Source of the DNA: Bacillus crepusculi
Lineage (GTDB): Bacteria; Bacillota; Bacilli; Bacillales; Bacillaceae
DNA length: 64,000 nt
NCBI RefSeq assembly: GCF_014764715.1
Contig: NZ_JACXXE010000009.1
Coordinates: 34,243 to 98,242 of the forward strand
Direction: 5' to 3'
The position numbers and the translations under genes are program-made. Position 1 is the first letter of the stretch; each line of letters starts with the position of its first letter. The notes beneath the pieces were generated by a model, which had not been told where the DNA came from, did not search any database, and saw only the letters and a list, made by a program, of their open reading frames with translations. Below, in pieces: positions 1-10,383 of the stretch.

Positions 1-1035
1 GCGCTTGCTGCGACACTATATCAAGCTGCATTGCACATTGATCGTTTAGAAGAATTGCTTCCGGCTGTGAAACAAATTGCTCATAAGCATGTCAGCGTCA
101 TGGTGAAAAAAGAGCAGTATCCAATCGTCGGGTATCACCTCATTGAAGCGATGAAAGAAGTATTTGGATTAACGGAGCAGGATGACACATTATTAGCGTG
201 GAAGGCAGCATATGACATCATTGCAAATATATTTATCACGATTGAAGCAGAAATGATGGATGAAAATGTGAAGCAAAAAGGCGGATGGGCAGATGTCAAA
301 CCGTTTGTGATCAAGAAAAAGAAACAGGAATCTCCAGCGCTTATCTCGTTTTATTTAGTACCGGAAGATGGATCAGAGCTTCCAGTATATGAAGCAGGGC
401 AATATATTACGGTTCAGGTAGATATGCCAAGCGAGGCCTATATGAGCAGCAGACAATACAGCTTATCAGATCAATTTCATCCTTCTTATTACCGCATCAC
501 AGTGAAGCGCGATGGTCATGTGTCCACATTCTTACATGACGAAATGGAAGAAGGGGACGTGCTTCAAGTGAGTATGCCGCAGGGAATGTTTTGCTTACAA
601 GAAGACCTTAAAGAGCCCGTTTATTTCATTAGTGCCGGTTCAGGTGTCACACCAATGATCGGTTTAGTGAAAACAGCAGCTCAAAACAGCCAGCCATTTA
701 CGGTGATTCATGCAGACCGATTAGAGGATGTAACTGCTTTTGAAAATGAGTTTGAAAGCGTTCTAGCTTCAGCTTCTCATGGGCGCGTCATTCTATGTAA
801 TGAACAATTTGCACAGCCTGGTAAGGATGAGCTGGTTGAGAAGGCGGCTTCTCGTATTGACCGTCCATTCCTTCAATCAGTGATTGGAGAAGGAAAAGGC
901 CAATTTTATCTATGCGGGTCGCCAGTATTTACTCAGGAGATGCTCCATATCTTAAAAGAGCTGGGGATTCCAGAACAGAATATACATTTTGAAGCATTCG
1001 GCGGGCAATCGACAAAAGAAATGGAAGTTGTCTAA
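1..1035 (+). CDS. hmp: Flavohemoglobin (nitric oxide dioxygenase), 5' end cut off by window
   Basis: The reading frame is open from base 1 (344 codons visible), so the start lies outside the window; about 55 N-terminal residues of a protein of roughly 400 are missing. The visible part holds the end of the globin domain, then the ferredoxin-reductase FAD domain (SSRQYSLSD) and the NAD(P)H domain (SAGSGVTPM, YLCGSP). The family converts NO and O2 to nitrate in the cytoplasm using haem, FAD and NADPH. In B. subtilis hmp is not next to spoVR, so this neighbourhood differs. The family call is secure; the TTG near base 31 is internal, not a start. Confidence 0.95.
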   Translation, partial: ALAATLYQAALHIDRLEELLPAVKQIAHKHVSVMVKKEQYPIVGYHLIEAMKEVFGLTEQDDTLLAWKAAYDIIANIFITIEAEMMDENVKQKGGWADVKPFVIKKKKQESPALISFYLVPEDGSELPVYEAGQYITVQVDMPSEAYMSSRQYSLSDQFHPSYYRITVKRDGHVSTFLHDEMEEGDVLQVSMPQGMFCLQEDLKEPVYFISAGSGVTPMIGLVKTAAQNSQPFTVIHADRLEDVTAFENEFESVLASASHGRVILCNEQFAQPGKDELVEKAASRIDRPFLQSVIGEGKGQFYLCGSPVFTQEMLHILKELGIPEQNIHFEAFGGQSTKEMEVV

Positions 1036-1111
1036 ACGAATAGCGATACATCATGTTTTTTTAGATGCGCTCATATAGTAGGGATAAATCCGATGAGGAG
1101 GGATGGTTTCC

Positions 1112-2527
1112 TTGAGCGTATCTGAAAAACGTCTTTTACAAAGAGCCATTGATGAAATTACAGAAATTGCAGAAGGATTTGGTCTAGATTTTTATCCGAT
1201 GAGGTATGAAATCTGTCCCGCTGAAATTATTTATACGTTCGGTGCATACGGAATGCCAACACGATTTAGCCACTGGAGCTTTGGGAAGCAATTTCATAAA
1301 ATGAAGCTTCATTATGATTTAGGATTAAGCAAAATTTATGAATTGGTGATCAATTCAAATCCTTGCTACGCCTTTCTTCTAGATAACAATACGCTTGTTC
1401 AAAATAAATTAATTGTGGCTCATGTACTGGCACACTGTGATTTCTTCAAAAATAATTGCCGTTTCCAAAACACAAAACGAGATATGGTCGAAAGCATGGC
1501 CGCTGCAGCAGAGCGGATCAAAGAGTATGAGCATATCCACGGAACAAAAGAAGTCGAATCCTTTTTAGATGCGGTATTGGCCCTGCAGGAGCATATTGAT
1601 CCATCTCTTGTTCGTTCAAAGTTAAGCTGGAATATAGACGATGAAGCAGAATATGAAGAGGATAAGCCAACACGTCAAACACCGTATGATGATTTGTGGG
1701 GAATGGATGAACCGAAGACGCGTGAGAAAAAGAAAACCGTCAAGCAATTTCCTCCAAAGCCGGAAAAAGATATTTTACTCTTTATTGAGGCGCACTCCCG
1801 GGAGCTAGAGCCGTGGCAGCGGGATGTGCTGACCATGCTAAGAGAGGAAATGCTCTATTTTTGGCCGCAGCTTGAAACGAAAATTATGAATGAAGGCTGG
1901 GCATCGTATTGGCACCAGCGGATTATGCGTGAGCTTGATTTAGATTCAAGTGAATCAATTGAGTTTGCGAAATTAAATGCAGGTGTGGTGCAGCCATCTC
2001 AGACGGGAATCAACCCTTACTATTTAGGGCTGAAAATATTTGAAGATATTGAAGAGCGCTATGACAACCCATGCGAAGATTTAAAAAAAGCAGGTGTGAC
2101 AGAAGGGTCCGGACGCAGCAAAATGTTTGAAGTGCGAGAAATTGAATCGGATATTTCCTTTATTCGAAACTACTTAACAAAAGACCTTGTGATGAGAGAA
2201 GACTTGTACTTGTTTCAAAAGCAAGGGAGAGATTATAAAGTCATTGATAAAGAATGGAAGGCTGTACGTGATCAGCTTGTGAGCATGAGGGTCAATGGCG
2301 GTTTTCCTTATTTGACTGTGAACGATGGCGACTATTTGAAAAACAATGAACTCTATATTAAGCATTGGTATGAAGGCATTGAGCTTGATTTGAAATACTT
2401 AGAAAAAGTGCTTCCATATTTGTATCAGCTGTGGGGAAGAAGTGTGCATATTGAGTCAATTCTTGAAGGTAAAGAAGTCATGTTTTCATACGATGGAAAA
2501 GGGGTTCATAGGAAATATCTATCGTAA
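1112..2527 (+). CDS. spoVR: Stage V sporulation protein R (SpoVR family)
   Basis: A soluble protein of about 471 residues that I recognise as SpoVR, required for normal spore cortex formation in B. subtilis; its biochemical activity is not known to me. The TTG at 1112 is preferred as start because GAGGAGGG at 1095-1102 lies 9 bases upstream, whereas the in-frame ATG at 1103 touches that ribosome site. The N-terminal [14 protein letters not shown] and the motif [12 protein letters not shown] are family-like. It is followed by a strong bidirectional terminator and the convergent garD. spoVR next to phoA and lytE matches B. subtilis, except that the gud cluster lies between them here. Confidence 0.93.
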   Translation: MSVSEKRLLQRAIDEITEIAEGFGLDFYPMRYEICPAEIIYTFGAYGMPTRFSHWSFGKQFHKMKLHYDLGLSKIYELVINSNPCYAFLLDNNTLVQNKLIVAHVLAHCDFFKNNCRFQNTKRDMVESMAAAAERIKEYEHIHGTKEVESFLDAVLALQEHIDPSLVRSKLSWNIDDEAEYEEDKPTRQTPYDDLWGMDEPKTREKKKTVKQFPPKPEKDILLFIEAHSRELEPWQRDVLTMLREEMLYFWPQLETKIMNEGWASYWHQRIMRELDLDSSESIEFAKLNAGVVQPSQTGINPYYLGLKIFEDIEERYDNPCEDLKKAGVTEGSGRSKMFEVREIESDISFIRNYLTKDLVMREDLYLFQKQGRDYKVIDKEWKAVRDQLVSMRVNGGFPYLTVNDGDYLKNNELYIKHWYEGIELDLKYLEKVLPYLYQLWGRSVHIESILEGKEVMFSYDGKGVHRKYLS

Positions 2528-2543
2528 TGATCACCAGATTGTT

Positions 2544-2582
2544 GACAAAGGGCTAAAATGATCTTTATTTTAGCCCTTTGTC
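2544..2582. terminator. Bidirectional terminator between spoVR and garD, part of a dispersed repeat
   Basis: A perfect 16-bp stem (GACAAAGGGCTAAAAT / ATTTTAGCCCTTTGTC) with a 7-base loop lies between the convergent spoVR and garD. A near-identical copy in inverted orientation, including flanking bases, occurs at 13078-13132. Confidence 0.8.
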
Positions 2583-2587
2583 TTCTT

Positions 2588-4123
2588 TCATGTGACTGGG
2601 GCAGGATTAAATAGGCATAGGTCGTTATGAATACCCCAATGATCAGCCCATGTTTCTTTTCGGCCGCTGGCGACATCTAGTATATAGTGAAACATATCTG
2701 TGCCAACTTCTTCGATTGTCGCTTCTCCAGTTGCAATACGGCCTGCATCAAAATCAATCAGATCGGGCCACTGCGTCTGTAAACTGGTTCTCGTAGACAC
2801 TTTTACTACTGGTGCTGCTGCTAGGCTGTATGGTGTCCCTCTGCCTGTTGTGAATATTTGTAAATTTATACCAGAGGCGAGCTGCAGTGTCCCGCAGACA
2901 AAATCGCTTGCCGGCGTAGCAGCAAATATCAATCCCTTTTCTGATGCCTTCTCACCAGGTCCAATCACACCAGAGATTGGACTTGTGCCTGATTTGACGA
3001 TGGAGCCAAGTGCTTTTTCTACAACATTGGATAAACCGCCTTTTTTATTTCCAGGGGAGGGGTTTGCACTTCTATCTGCCTGTCCTCTGTTTAAATAGTC
3101 GTCGTACCATTTCATTTCCCGTATAAGCGCCTGTCTCGTTTCTTCGTTAACTGTCCGTGGTGTTAATAGATGAATGGCATCCCGCACTTCTGTCACTTCT
3201 GAAAAAAGAACGGTTGCGCCTGCTTTGACAAGGAGATCCGCTGTATATCCAACGGCAGGGTTTGCCGTTACACCTGAGAATGCATCGCTTCCTCCGCATT
3301 GTAAGCCAACCACTAAATCTGATACAGGACATGGGACACGGGTCCGTCCGTTGAGTATCATTAGTTTATGCTCTGCAGCCTTCAGAATAGAGGTAATCAT
3401 CGAAGCAAAGCCTGACTCCTCCTGTAATGTTAAAATATCGTGTTGCTGATCTTCTGAGACAATGCGTGAAGGTATGAGCTTTTCGCAGCCTAATCCAATG
3501 ACCAGCACCTCTCCGCCAAAGTTTGGATGTGTGGCTAGGTTTTGGATGGTTCTGATGGGAATGGCCGCTTCTGGTGCATGAATGGCCACACCGCAACCGT
3601 ACTGGTGGTGAAGGGGAATAACGTCATCGACATTTGGATATTTCGGCAGCAGCTCTTCCTTGATTTTTTTGACCGCATAATCAAGAACTCCAACGACACA
3701 TTGTACGCTTGTTGTAATTCCGAGAATATTTTTTGTGCCGACAGAACCATCTGAATTACGGTAGCCTTCAAATTCATAGCCCTCAAGCTTTTTAAGTGGA
3801 GATCCGCTATATATTTCGTGTGATAATTCATTTAAAGGAGGGGGTGATGGCATTTGAACAAACTGCTCTTTCACCCAACCTCCTTGTAAGATGGTTTCAT
3901 TAGCGTATCCAATGATTTCACCGTATCGAATAATTGGAGCATGCTGTTCAATAGTCTTAAGTGCTACTTTATGCCCTTGAGGAATTCGTTCAGTTAACGA
4001 CAATCCGCTTGGAAAGGCTGTGCCAGCTGGTAATCCGCCATCATTAACGATGATTGCTACGTTATCCTTTGGGCTTACTTGAATATAGAGGGGTGCTTCT
4101 GCTTCCTGTACCTTTTGATTCAA
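2588..4123 (-). CDS. garD: Galactarate dehydratase
   Basis: A 511-residue member of the UxaA/GarD altronate-galactarate dehydratase family, corresponding to B. subtilis YcbH/GarD. It dehydrates galactarate to 5-keto-4-deoxyglucarate, the intermediate shared with the glucarate branch. The N-terminal SAF-like domain ([12 protein letters not shown]) is followed by the long catalytic domain ([38 protein letters not shown]). The start is TTG at 4123 with AAAGGAGCGA 7 bases upstream. It lies downstream of gudR on the same strand, and a cre-like site at 4141-4154 overlaps its ribosome-site region. Confidence 0.93.
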   Translation of the reverse strand: MNQKVQEAEAPLYIQVSPKDNVAIIVNDGGLPAGTAFPSGLSLTERIPQGHKVALKTIEQHAPIIRYGEIIGYANETILQGGWVKEQFVQMPSPPPLNELSHEIYSGSPLKKLEGYEFEGYRNSDGSVGTKNILGITTSVQCVVGVLDYAVKKIKEELLPKYPNVDDVIPLHHQYGCGVAIHAPEAAIPIRTIQNLATHPNFGGEVLVIGLGCEKLIPSRIVSEDQQHDILTLQEESGFASMITSILKAAEHKLMILNGRTRVPCPVSDLVVGLQCGGSDAFSGVTANPAVGYTADLLVKAGATVLFSEVTEVRDAIHLLTPRTVNEETRQALIREMKWYDDYLNRGQADRSANPSPGNKKGGLSNVVEKALGSIVKSGTSPISGVIGPGEKASEKGLIFAATPASDFVCGTLQLASGINLQIFTTGRGTPYSLAAAPVVKVSTRTSLQTQWPDLIDFDAGRIATGEATIEEVGTDMFHYILDVASGRKETWADHWGIHNDLCLFNPAPVT

Positions 4124-4140
4124 TAAGAGATCGCTCCTTT

Positions 4141-4154
4141 TGAAAGCGCTATCT
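4141..4154 (-). promoter_or_regulatory. cre-like (CcpA) site upstream of garD
   Basis: TGAAAGCGCTATCT on the plus strand matches the cre consensus TGWAANCGNTNWCA at 13 of 14 positions. It sits just upstream of the garD start, in line with catabolite repression of sugar-acid genes. It is a predicted site only. Confidence 0.6.
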
Positions 4155-4181
4155 TTTTAGAGAAGCACAGCCGCTTCCATA

Positions 4182-4886
4182 TCATGACGTTTGATTTAAT
4201 CCTTTTAAAATTTTATCACGTACAAACTTCAAATGTTCATGCATATGAAAGTGTGCTTGATATGGATCTCTTTGTCGTAGCGCTTCATAAATTTTTCGAT
4301 GATAATTAACGGTCACTTTTTTTTCTCGATAAGGAATTTGACTGTCAATCTTGGCGTGCGATACTAAAAGCGCCTGAATCATACCTTCAACAACTGGGTT
4401 GTTTGCACTTAAGGCAATGATCCGGTGGAATTCCTTATCTGCTTCACCATAGTTGTTATCTGTACTTTCCTCAATCATTTCGATGGTGTTTTCTAATTTT
4501 TTTAATTCCTCGTTACTGATTTTCTCAGCAGCAATGGTGACAAGACCTAGTTCAAGTACCATTCGAGCCTCTATAATGGCTGGTAAATTATCCTGAGCCA
4601 GTGCGAGCATAACAGAAAACGGCTGGTTGCTGATTTTATCATTAAAATATGTGCCACCTCTTGTTTTTCTTGTGATGACACCTAATGTTTCAAGAGAACT
4701 TAAAGCCTCGCGCAAAACAGGGCGGCTTACTGATAAAATATCCATTAATTCCATTTCTGTCGGCAGTTTGTCACCAGCTTTTAATTGCCCGCTAGACAAT
4801 AAATGAACGATACGTTCAATGACCTGTTTTGCTAATGTTTTTCGGTTAACTGTTTCAAATTTTAGTTCATCCATGCTTTCATTCAC
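4182..4886 (-). CDS. gudR: FadR/GntR-family regulator of glucarate/galactarate genes
   Basis: A 234-residue GntR regulator with a winged helix (PTEMELMDILSVSRPVLREAL, about residues 40-61) and a C-terminal all-helical FCD effector domain. By position it equals B. subtilis YcbG, between gudD and garD. The start is GTG at 4886 with GGGAGAG 8 bases upstream. The 20-base sequence at 4907-4926, just upstream, is repeated exactly upstream of kdgD and contains TTGTAAGACAA, which fits the FadR-subfamily operator pattern TNGTNNNACNA. It probably represses both units and its own gene until a sugar diacid is present; that part is inference. Confidence 0.88.
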   Translation of the reverse strand: MNESMDELKFETVNRKTLAKQVIERIVHLLSSGQLKAGDKLPTEMELMDILSVSRPVLREALSSLETLGVITRKTRGGTYFNDKISNQPFSVMLALAQDNLPAIIEARMVLELGLVTIAAEKISNEELKKLENTIEMIEESTDNNYGEADKEFHRIIALSANNPVVEGMIQALLVSHAKIDSQIPYREKKVTVNYHRKIYEALRQRDPYQAHFHMHEHLKFVRDKILKGLNQTS

Positions 4887-4906
4887 GAGTCATACTCTCC
4901 CTTCAG

Positions 4907-4926
4907 TTGTTTAATTGTAAGACAAA
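4907..4926. promoter_or_regulatory. Putative GudR operator, copy 1
   Basis: TTGTTTAATTGTAAGACAAA occurs here, between gudD and gudR, and again without any change at 10262-10281 before kdgD. Its core TTGT-AAG-ACAA is an 11-bp inverted repeat of FadR-type operator form. Confidence 0.65.
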
Positions 4927-4957
4927 ATGAAGGGGAATACAATCATTTACAGTCAAA

Positions 4958-6322
4958 CTACCGAATCATACACGGTTTTTTCGGATCAAATGTCCAGTCA
5001 TCAATGAGATATTGCATCTGAATGGCATCATCTCTTGCACCAAGCTTCATGCGTTCATATAACCGATTGGCCTCCTCTAGCTTTTCTAAATCAATTTCAA
5101 TACCGAGCCCAGGTTCTTGAGGTACTTTTATACGTCCTTCTTTAATAGAAAGCGGGCTTTTGGTTAATTGTTGTCCGTCTTGCCATATCCAGTGGGTATC
5201 AATGGCTGTGATAGACCCTGGTGCGGCAGCGGCAACGTGTGTAAACATGGCGAGGGATATATCAAAATGGTTGTTAGAGTGCGATCCCCAAGTCAAGCCG
5301 GTATCATGACACGTTTGAGCCACTCTTACAGAACCTTCCATTGTCCAAAAATGTGGGTCCGCAAGTGGAATATCAACTGCGTGTAATTGGATTGCATGTG
5401 ACAATTGACGGAAATCAGTTGCGATCATATTCGTAGCCACTTGAATTCCGGTAGCGCGTTTGAATTCGGCCATAATTTCTCTAGATGAGAATCCGTCTTC
5501 TGCTCCACATGGATCTTCTGCATATGCAAGCAGATGTTGTTTTCCTTTGCAAAGCTGAATGGCCTCATCAAGAGACCACGCTCCATTAGGGTCAAGTGTG
5601 ATACGCGCATTTGGAAAACGTTTTGAAAGAGATGCTACAGCTTCTATCTCATCTTCTCCAGAAAAAACGCCGCCTTTTAGCTTAAAATCCCGAAAACCAT
5701 AGCGTTCATAAGCCGCTTCAGCCAAACGGACAATGTCCATCGGTGTTAATGCTTTTTGACGCCTTAACCGAAACCAGCTACAAGAGGAATCATCCTCCTT
5801 TAAATAGGGGAGAGGGGTTTTTGTCTGATCCCCTATGTAAAATAAATAGCCAAGAATGTCCACTTCTTGTCTCTGTTGGCCAGTCCCTAATAAAGAGGCA
5901 ACGGGTTCTTCTAAAAATTGCCCTAATAAATCCAAGAGAGCCGCTTCTATAGCTGTAACAGCATGAATCGTTGTCCGTAAGTCAAAAGTTTGATGACCTC
6001 TCCCGCCTCTATCAAGGTCTTTAAATGTATGCTGTACCGATTGCAAGATGGCATGGTATTGCCCAATTGGTTTTTGCAGGACAAGTTCGGCTGATTGTTC
6101 AAGTGTTTGACGAATGTTTTCGCCGCCGGGAACTTCGCCGACACCTTGACGACCACTGCTGTCTGTTAGTATGACAACATTTCTTGTGAAAAAAGGTCCA
6201 TGCGCCCCGCTTAAATTCAAGAGCATACTGTCATGTCCTGCAACAGGAATGACCTTCATGTCAGTAATAAAAGGGAGATTGGTTGTTCGTTCTTGTTTCA
6301 CTTCTTTTATGTGTTGATTCAT
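4958..6322 (-). CDS. gudD: Glucarate dehydratase
   Basis: About 454 residues, an enolase-superfamily (mandelate racemase-like) acid-sugar dehydratase converting D-glucarate to 5-keto-4-deoxyglucarate. Seen are the capping N-terminal domain and a TIM barrel with the KxK-type segment FKLKGG, the metal ligands in TLDPNGAW and YAEDPCG, and the C-terminal HSNNHFD histidine motif. The second ATG (6322) is preferred because the first, at 6328, overlaps the ribosome site AGGAGG. It is the fourth gene of the kdgD-gucD-gudP-gudD unit and the order matches B. subtilis ycbCDEF. Confidence 0.95.
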   Translation of the reverse strand: MNQHIKEVKQERTTNLPFITDMKVIPVAGHDSMLLNLSGAHGPFFTRNVVILTDSSGRQGVGEVPGGENIRQTLEQSAELVLQKPIGQYHAILQSVQHTFKDLDRGGRGHQTFDLRTTIHAVTAIEAALLDLLGQFLEEPVASLLGTGQQRQEVDILGYLFYIGDQTKTPLPYLKEDDSSCSWFRLRRQKALTPMDIVRLAEAAYERYGFRDFKLKGGVFSGEDEIEAVASLSKRFPNARITLDPNGAWSLDEAIQLCKGKQHLLAYAEDPCGAEDGFSSREIMAEFKRATGIQVATNMIATDFRQLSHAIQLHAVDIPLADPHFWTMEGSVRVAQTCHDTGLTWGSHSNNHFDISLAMFTHVAAAAPGSITAIDTHWIWQDGQQLTKSPLSIKEGRIKVPQEPGLGIEIDLEKLEEANRLYERMKLGARDDAIQMQYLIDDWTFDPKKPCMIR

Positions 6323-6338
6323 ATACATCCTCCTATAA

Positions 6339-6352
6339 ATAAACCGCTTTCA
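6339..6352 (-). promoter_or_regulatory. Weak cre-like site at the gudP/gudD junction
   Basis: On the minus strand TGAAAGCGGTTTAT matches the cre consensus at 12 of 14 positions and overlaps the gudP stop codon. It may be a roadblock-type repression site; evidence is limited to the motif. Confidence 0.35.
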
Positions 6353-7726
6353 AATTAAGCTGGATGGAACTGGGGCCGTTGGAGTGGAAGGGGGTTCTTT
6401 TAGCTTCACACGTTTAATGGGGCCCACAAGGAATAAATAACTTAAGATCGCAATGACGGCATTACTGCCGACAAAGACGAGCGCACCACTGAAAGAGCCT
6501 GTTGCATTTACAATATATCCAATGATAATCGGTGTTGTAATGGATGCAATGTTGCCAAAGGTGTTAAATAAACCGCCGCTTAAACCGGCACATTCTTTTG
6601 GAGAGGTATCTGATACAACGGCCCAGCCAAGTGCCCCAAATCCTTTTCCAAAGAAAGCAAGCGACATAATCGCTACAACAATCCATGAAGATTCTGTATA
6701 GTTGCAGATGATCATACTGCAAGAAAGAAGCATCCCTATAATAATTGGTGTCTTTCGTGCGAAAGTAAGCGATTTCCCTCTTTTTAATAAAAAATCGGAT
6801 AACAAGCCGCCAAGAATCCCGCCTAAAAAACCGCAGAGAGCTGGCAGGGAAGCAACAAAACCTGCTTCGAGAATGGACATTCCTTTTGCTTGAACAAGAT
6901 ACACGGGAAACCATGTTAAGAAAAAATAAGTGAGGGTGGTAATACAATATTGAGCAATATAAACGCCGATTAACATCCGATTTGAAAGTAATTGTTTCAC
7001 GTATGGCCATTTGGGTTCTTTGTTTTGCTGGCTCTTTTCATCGTCCATTGAGGTCAAAGCCCCGCCTTTTGAAATGTAGTCAAGCTCTGCTTTGTTAATT
7101 TTCGGGTGCTGTTTTGGATTATAGACGGTTTTTAACCAAAGAAAAGACAGCAAGATACCGAGAATTCCCATGACAACAAAAACAGAATGCCATCCTAAAG
7201 AATGTGTAAGCCAGCCCATAATAGGGGAGAAAATGACAAGCGCAAAATACTGAGCTGAGTTAAAGAAAGCAGAAGCTGTTCCACGTTCAGAACTAGGAAA
7301 CCATGCAGCTACGACACGACTATTCCCTGGAAAGGAAGGAGCTTCAGCCAGCCCTACTAAAAATCGCAGAGCAAAAAGGAGAATAATCGCAGTACCCGCT
7401 GTAAAAAAGCCTATGGCACCTTGAAGCAATGTAAACAAAGACCAAAAGAAAATACTGCAGGCAATGATAATTTTAGAGCCGAATTTATCCAATAAATAAC
7501 CGCCAGGCAGTTGGCCAATGACATAAGCCCAGCCAAAAGCAGAAAAGACATAACCCATTGATATAGAGCTAAGACCAAGATCATGTTGAACAGAATCTCC
7601 AGCAATAGATAGGGTAGCACGATCTGCATAATTGACCGAAGTGACAAGAAACAGCATGAAGACGATAAACCAGCGGACAGACGTTTTTTTATCAGGCTGT
7701 GAAGCATGGAAGAGTTTATTTATCAT
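6350..7726 (-). CDS. gudP: Glucarate/galactarate MFS transporter
   Basis: A 458-residue major facilitator with about 12 hydrophobic segments and the anion:cation symporter signature (NYADRATLSIAG near the N-terminus, LPGGYLLDKFGSK in loop 2-3, FLVGLAEAPSFPGNSR). It belongs to the GudP/D-glucarate family and imports sugar diacids across the cell membrane, probably with H+. The ribosome site AAAAGGAGAAG lies before ATG 7726. It sits between gucD and gudD, the same position as ycbE in B. subtilis. Confidence 0.92.
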   Translation of the reverse strand: MINKLFHASQPDKKTSVRWFIVFMLFLVTSVNYADRATLSIAGDSVQHDLGLSSISMGYVFSAFGWAYVIGQLPGGYLLDKFGSKIIIACSIFFWSLFTLLQGAIGFFTAGTAIILLFALRFLVGLAEAPSFPGNSRVVAAWFPSSERGTASAFFNSAQYFALVIFSPIMGWLTHSLGWHSVFVVMGILGILLSFLWLKTVYNPKQHPKINKAELDYISKGGALTSMDDEKSQQNKEPKWPYVKQLLSNRMLIGVYIAQYCITTLTYFFLTWFPVYLVQAKGMSILEAGFVASLPALCGFLGGILGGLLSDFLLKRGKSLTFARKTPIIIGMLLSCSMIICNYTESSWIVVAIMSLAFFGKGFGALGWAVVSDTSPKECAGLSGGLFNTFGNIASITTPIIIGYIVNATGSFSGALVFVGSNAVIAILSYLFLVGPIKRVKLKEPPSTPTAPVPSSLI

Positions 7727-7791
7727 AATTTCTTCTCCTTTTCTAAATTAGAGGATTGAGGAGGGCAGATGCCCTCTCAAATGCTTCAATT

Positions 7792-9258
7792 TTACGATTT
7801 AATGAAAACGGTTTGAATGGCTGTGAAGAATTCCTTTGCCGCTTCTCCCTGTTCACGAGAATGAGAGCTTGATTGTTTCATTCCGCCAAATGGAGCCTGT
7901 AATTCTACACCAGCACTTTCTGCATTAATTCTAATGAGCCCTGCTTGGATATTTCGAATAAAGGTCAGTATACGGCCGATGTTTTGTGTGAAAATAGAAG
8001 CGCTTAAGCCAAAAACCACATCATTGGCAATGTGAAATGCTTCATTGATATCTTGCACTTTGATTAAAGCAATGACAGGCCCAAATATTTCTTCTTGAGC
8101 GATGGTCATGTCTGAGGTGACATGTTCGAAAATGGCAGGCTCAATATAATAACCATTCTGATAATCACCATCTGTTAATGGTTCCCCGCCCAAGAGAAGG
8201 GTGGCTCCTTCTTTTTTTCCTGTTTCAATATAGGAAAGGCATTGATCAAGTTGCTGCTTGCTTGCGATCGGACCCATCCACACGTCTTTTTTTAAACTGT
8301 CCCCAATAGTGATTTCCTGCGTTTTTTGAAGCAGCTTTTCTTTAAAGGCATCATAGATGTCTTCTTGGACAATGACTCGGCTTGTTGCTGTACATTTTTG
8401 TCCTGTTGAACGAAAGGCTCCTGTAATGGTTGCTTCTACCGCAAGATCAAGATCCGCATCATTGGCTACGATAACGGGGTTTTTCCCGCCCATTTCAAGC
8501 TGATACTTGATGCCTCGTTCAAAGGCTTTTTGACCGATGGCTTTACCGGTTGCATTTGATCCAGTAAATGTAATTCCTTGGATATTTGGATGTTCAATCA
8601 TTCCTTGACCTACAACTGCTCCCGACCCTGTTATCATATTGACTACTCCCTTTGGGAGGTGTGCATCTGCAAAGCAGGCGATGATTTTTGCGCAAGTAGT
8701 GGCTGTTTCTGATGCAGGTTTAATGACGACCGTGTTGCCATAAATGAGTGCAGGAGCCATTTTCCAAATTGGGATGGCGATAGGGAAATTCCAAGGAGAG
8801 ATGACGCCGACAACACCTAATGGAACCCTTTTTGTGAACATGAGAGCCTCTCGATCAGTAGAAGGAATGACATCGCCTTCTTTGCGCATCCCTTCGCCGG
8901 CATAATAGCGGAGGATGGCCACGCCGCGTGCCGCTTCGCCTTTTGCCTCCGGAAGTGTTTTCCCCATTTCTTTTACAGCAGTGACTGCAATGTCATCGAG
9001 ACGTTCCTCTAGCAAATCAGCTGCTTTATAAAGATATTGTCCTCGTTCTGCACCTGATAAATCTCGCCATGCTGTTTTTGCTTTATGAGCGGCAGTGATA
9101 GCTGCGTTCACATCTTCAAGGCTTGAGCGCTGTACATATCCAGCGGTCTCTTCTTTGTTGGCTGGGTTCTCGATCGGGATTACTTCTCCTGTCGAAGCCT
9201 TTACCCATTCACCATTGACATAATTGAAGTACGTTTTTTGATCTACTGAAATGGACAT
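7792..9258 (-). CDS. gucD: 2,5-dioxovalerate (alpha-ketoglutarate semialdehyde) dehydrogenase
   Basis: A 488-residue NAD(P)+-dependent aldehyde dehydrogenase corresponding to B. subtilis YcbD. Seen are the oxyanion asparagine in SPWNFPIA, the Rossmann loop [13 protein letters not shown], the general-base glutamate in LEMGGKNPV and the catalytic cysteine in [11 protein letters not shown]. It oxidises the semialdehyde made by KdgD to 2-oxoglutarate, delivering the sugar acid carbon to the TCA cycle. It is the second gene of the catabolic unit, about 20 bases after kdgD. Confidence 0.93.
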   Translation of the reverse strand: MSISVDQKTYFNYVNGEWVKASTGEVIPIENPANKEETAGYVQRSSLEDVNAAITAAHKAKTAWRDLSGAERGQYLYKAADLLEERLDDIAVTAVKEMGKTLPEAKGEAARGVAILRYYAGEGMRKEGDVIPSTDREALMFTKRVPLGVVGVISPWNFPIAIPIWKMAPALIYGNTVVIKPASETATTCAKIIACFADAHLPKGVVNMITGSGAVVGQGMIEHPNIQGITFTGSNATGKAIGQKAFERGIKYQLEMGGKNPVIVANDADLDLAVEATITGAFRSTGQKCTATSRVIVQEDIYDAFKEKLLQKTQEITIGDSLKKDVWMGPIASKQQLDQCLSYIETGKKEGATLLLGGEPLTDGDYQNGYYIEPAIFEHVTSDMTIAQEEIFGPVIALIKVQDINEAFHIANDVVFGLSASIFTQNIGRILTFIRNIQAGLIRINAESAGVELQAPFGGMKQSSSHSREQGEAAKEFFTAIQTVFIKS

Positions 9259-9277
9259 GTTTGATCTCCTTTCTTTT

Positions 9278-10204
9278 TTAATTTACAGTTGCTTTTTTAG
9301 GGAAGCGCTCCATTGCATGTTGCAAAATACTTTCCAGCTCTTGATAATGTTCTTTTTCTACAGGGACAACAGGGGGTCTTGTTGAATTGCGAACAGCATG
9401 CCCCATGATGTTCATGCCGGCTTTAATTAATGAGACCGCGTAGCCTTTTCGCTGCCGTCGAATCCGGTTAATCGGTAAAATAACACTTGTGTATATGTCC
9501 TTGACCATTTCTTGATCACCAGTCTTTAGTGCGTGATAAAACATTCTTGAGATGTGGGGGATATAGTTTGAAATGGCTGAGGAATAGGAATGAAAGCCAA
9601 TCGGTAAGTAAGCCGGCATTGTGACCTCTGCCATAGGCAATCCGTTTAGATAGCTGAGCCGGTCGCCTATCGTATAGGAAAGGTTCACGTTTAAATCCAT
9701 ATCACCGACTCCATCCTTTACTCCAACAAGCTGTTCAAAAGAAGTGAGCCGTTTGATTTGCTGCACTGAGAAAATAGCATTATCTCGTTGATACAAAATG
9801 GCATTTAAGTTCGTACTTTCGATAATGGTTTTGGCGTATTCATATAACCCTTCTTGTTCTCCATGAATTAAATAGGGAGGGAGTAATAAGAAGCCATCTA
9901 CTCCTTTTTCCTCGGAAATTTTCGCCCATTCCAGGGCAGTATTTAAATTTCCACCAACTCCTGAATAAACAGGGACTTTACCACCGGCAGCTGCCAGTGC
10001 CACATCAATCATTTGCTCGTATTCTTGTTGACTAATAGACTGGAATTCTCCCGACCCACAAGCAATAAAAATAGCATCAAGCCCTTCGTCTAGTAAGAAT
10101 TGAATGTTTTGAAATAGTGCTTCCTCAGAGAGCTGCCCATTTGCTTGAAAAGGGGCAACAGGAAAACCTAATATGCCTTCTGGTGCTTTTCTACCTTGAA
10201 TCAT
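9278..10204 (-). CDS. kdgD: 5-dehydro-4-deoxyglucarate dehydratase
   Basis: A 308-residue DapA/NAL-superfamily TIM barrel. The Schiff-base lysine is expected in [10 protein letters not shown], and the family motif [11 protein letters not shown] is near the N-terminus; YQRDNAIF carries the usual tyrosine. It decarboxylates and dehydrates 5-keto-4-deoxyglucarate to 2,5-dioxovalerate. It is the first gene of the minus-strand unit and corresponds to B. subtilis YcbC. Its upstream region carries the second copy of the putative GudR operator and a cre-like palindrome. Confidence 0.93.
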   Translation of the reverse strand: MIQGRKAPEGILGFPVAPFQANGQLSEEALFQNIQFLLDEGLDAIFIACGSGEFQSISQQEYEQMIDVALAAAGGKVPVYSGVGGNLNTALEWAKISEEKGVDGFLLLPPYLIHGEQEGLYEYAKTIIESTNLNAILYQRDNAIFSVQQIKRLTSFEQLVGVKDGVGDMDLNVNLSYTIGDRLSYLNGLPMAEVTMPAYLPIGFHSYSSAISNYIPHISRMFYHALKTGDQEMVKDIYTSVILPINRIRRQRKGYAVSLIKAGMNIMGHAVRNSTRPPVVPVEKEHYQELESILQHAMERFPKKATVN

Positions 10205-10239
10205 GGTTAAAAAACCTCCTGTGAATTGTTAAAAAGAAA

Positions 10240-10253
10240 GGTAAGCGCTACCA
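10240..10253 (-). promoter_or_regulatory. cre-like palindrome upstream of kdgD
   Basis: GGTAAGCGCTACCA is a palindrome matching the cre consensus at 12 of 14 positions. It lies 36 bases upstream of kdgD, next to the operator copy. Confidence 0.45.
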
Positions 10254-10261
10254 AAACTCTT

Positions 10262-10281
10262 TTGTTTAATTGTAAGACAAA
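10262..10281. promoter_or_regulatory. Putative GudR operator, copy 2
   Basis: This is an exact 20-base copy of the sequence at 4907-4926, with core TTGTAAGACAA, in the kdgD promoter region. Two identical 20-mers before the two units of one pathway are unlikely by chance. Confidence 0.7.
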
Positions 10282-10336
10282 TAAACAATTTGTCAATATC
10301 TTTATTTTCAGAATTTTATCTAGTAGATTGAATAAT

Positions 10337-10372
10337 AAAAAGAGCAGGCACTTAGTGCACCTGCTCTTACAA
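10337..10372 (-). terminator. phoA terminator
   Basis: Read on the minus strand, AAGAGCAGG.GCAC-TAA-GTGC.CTGCTCTT is followed by TTTATT, 12 bases after the phoA stop. Confidence 0.85.
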
Positions 10373-10383
10373 AGGTCTTCGTC

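Noticed and set aside
2700..3831. Several ORFs of 60-130 codons overlapping garD
   Set aside because: They are shadows of the 511-codon garD frame, without ribosome sites.
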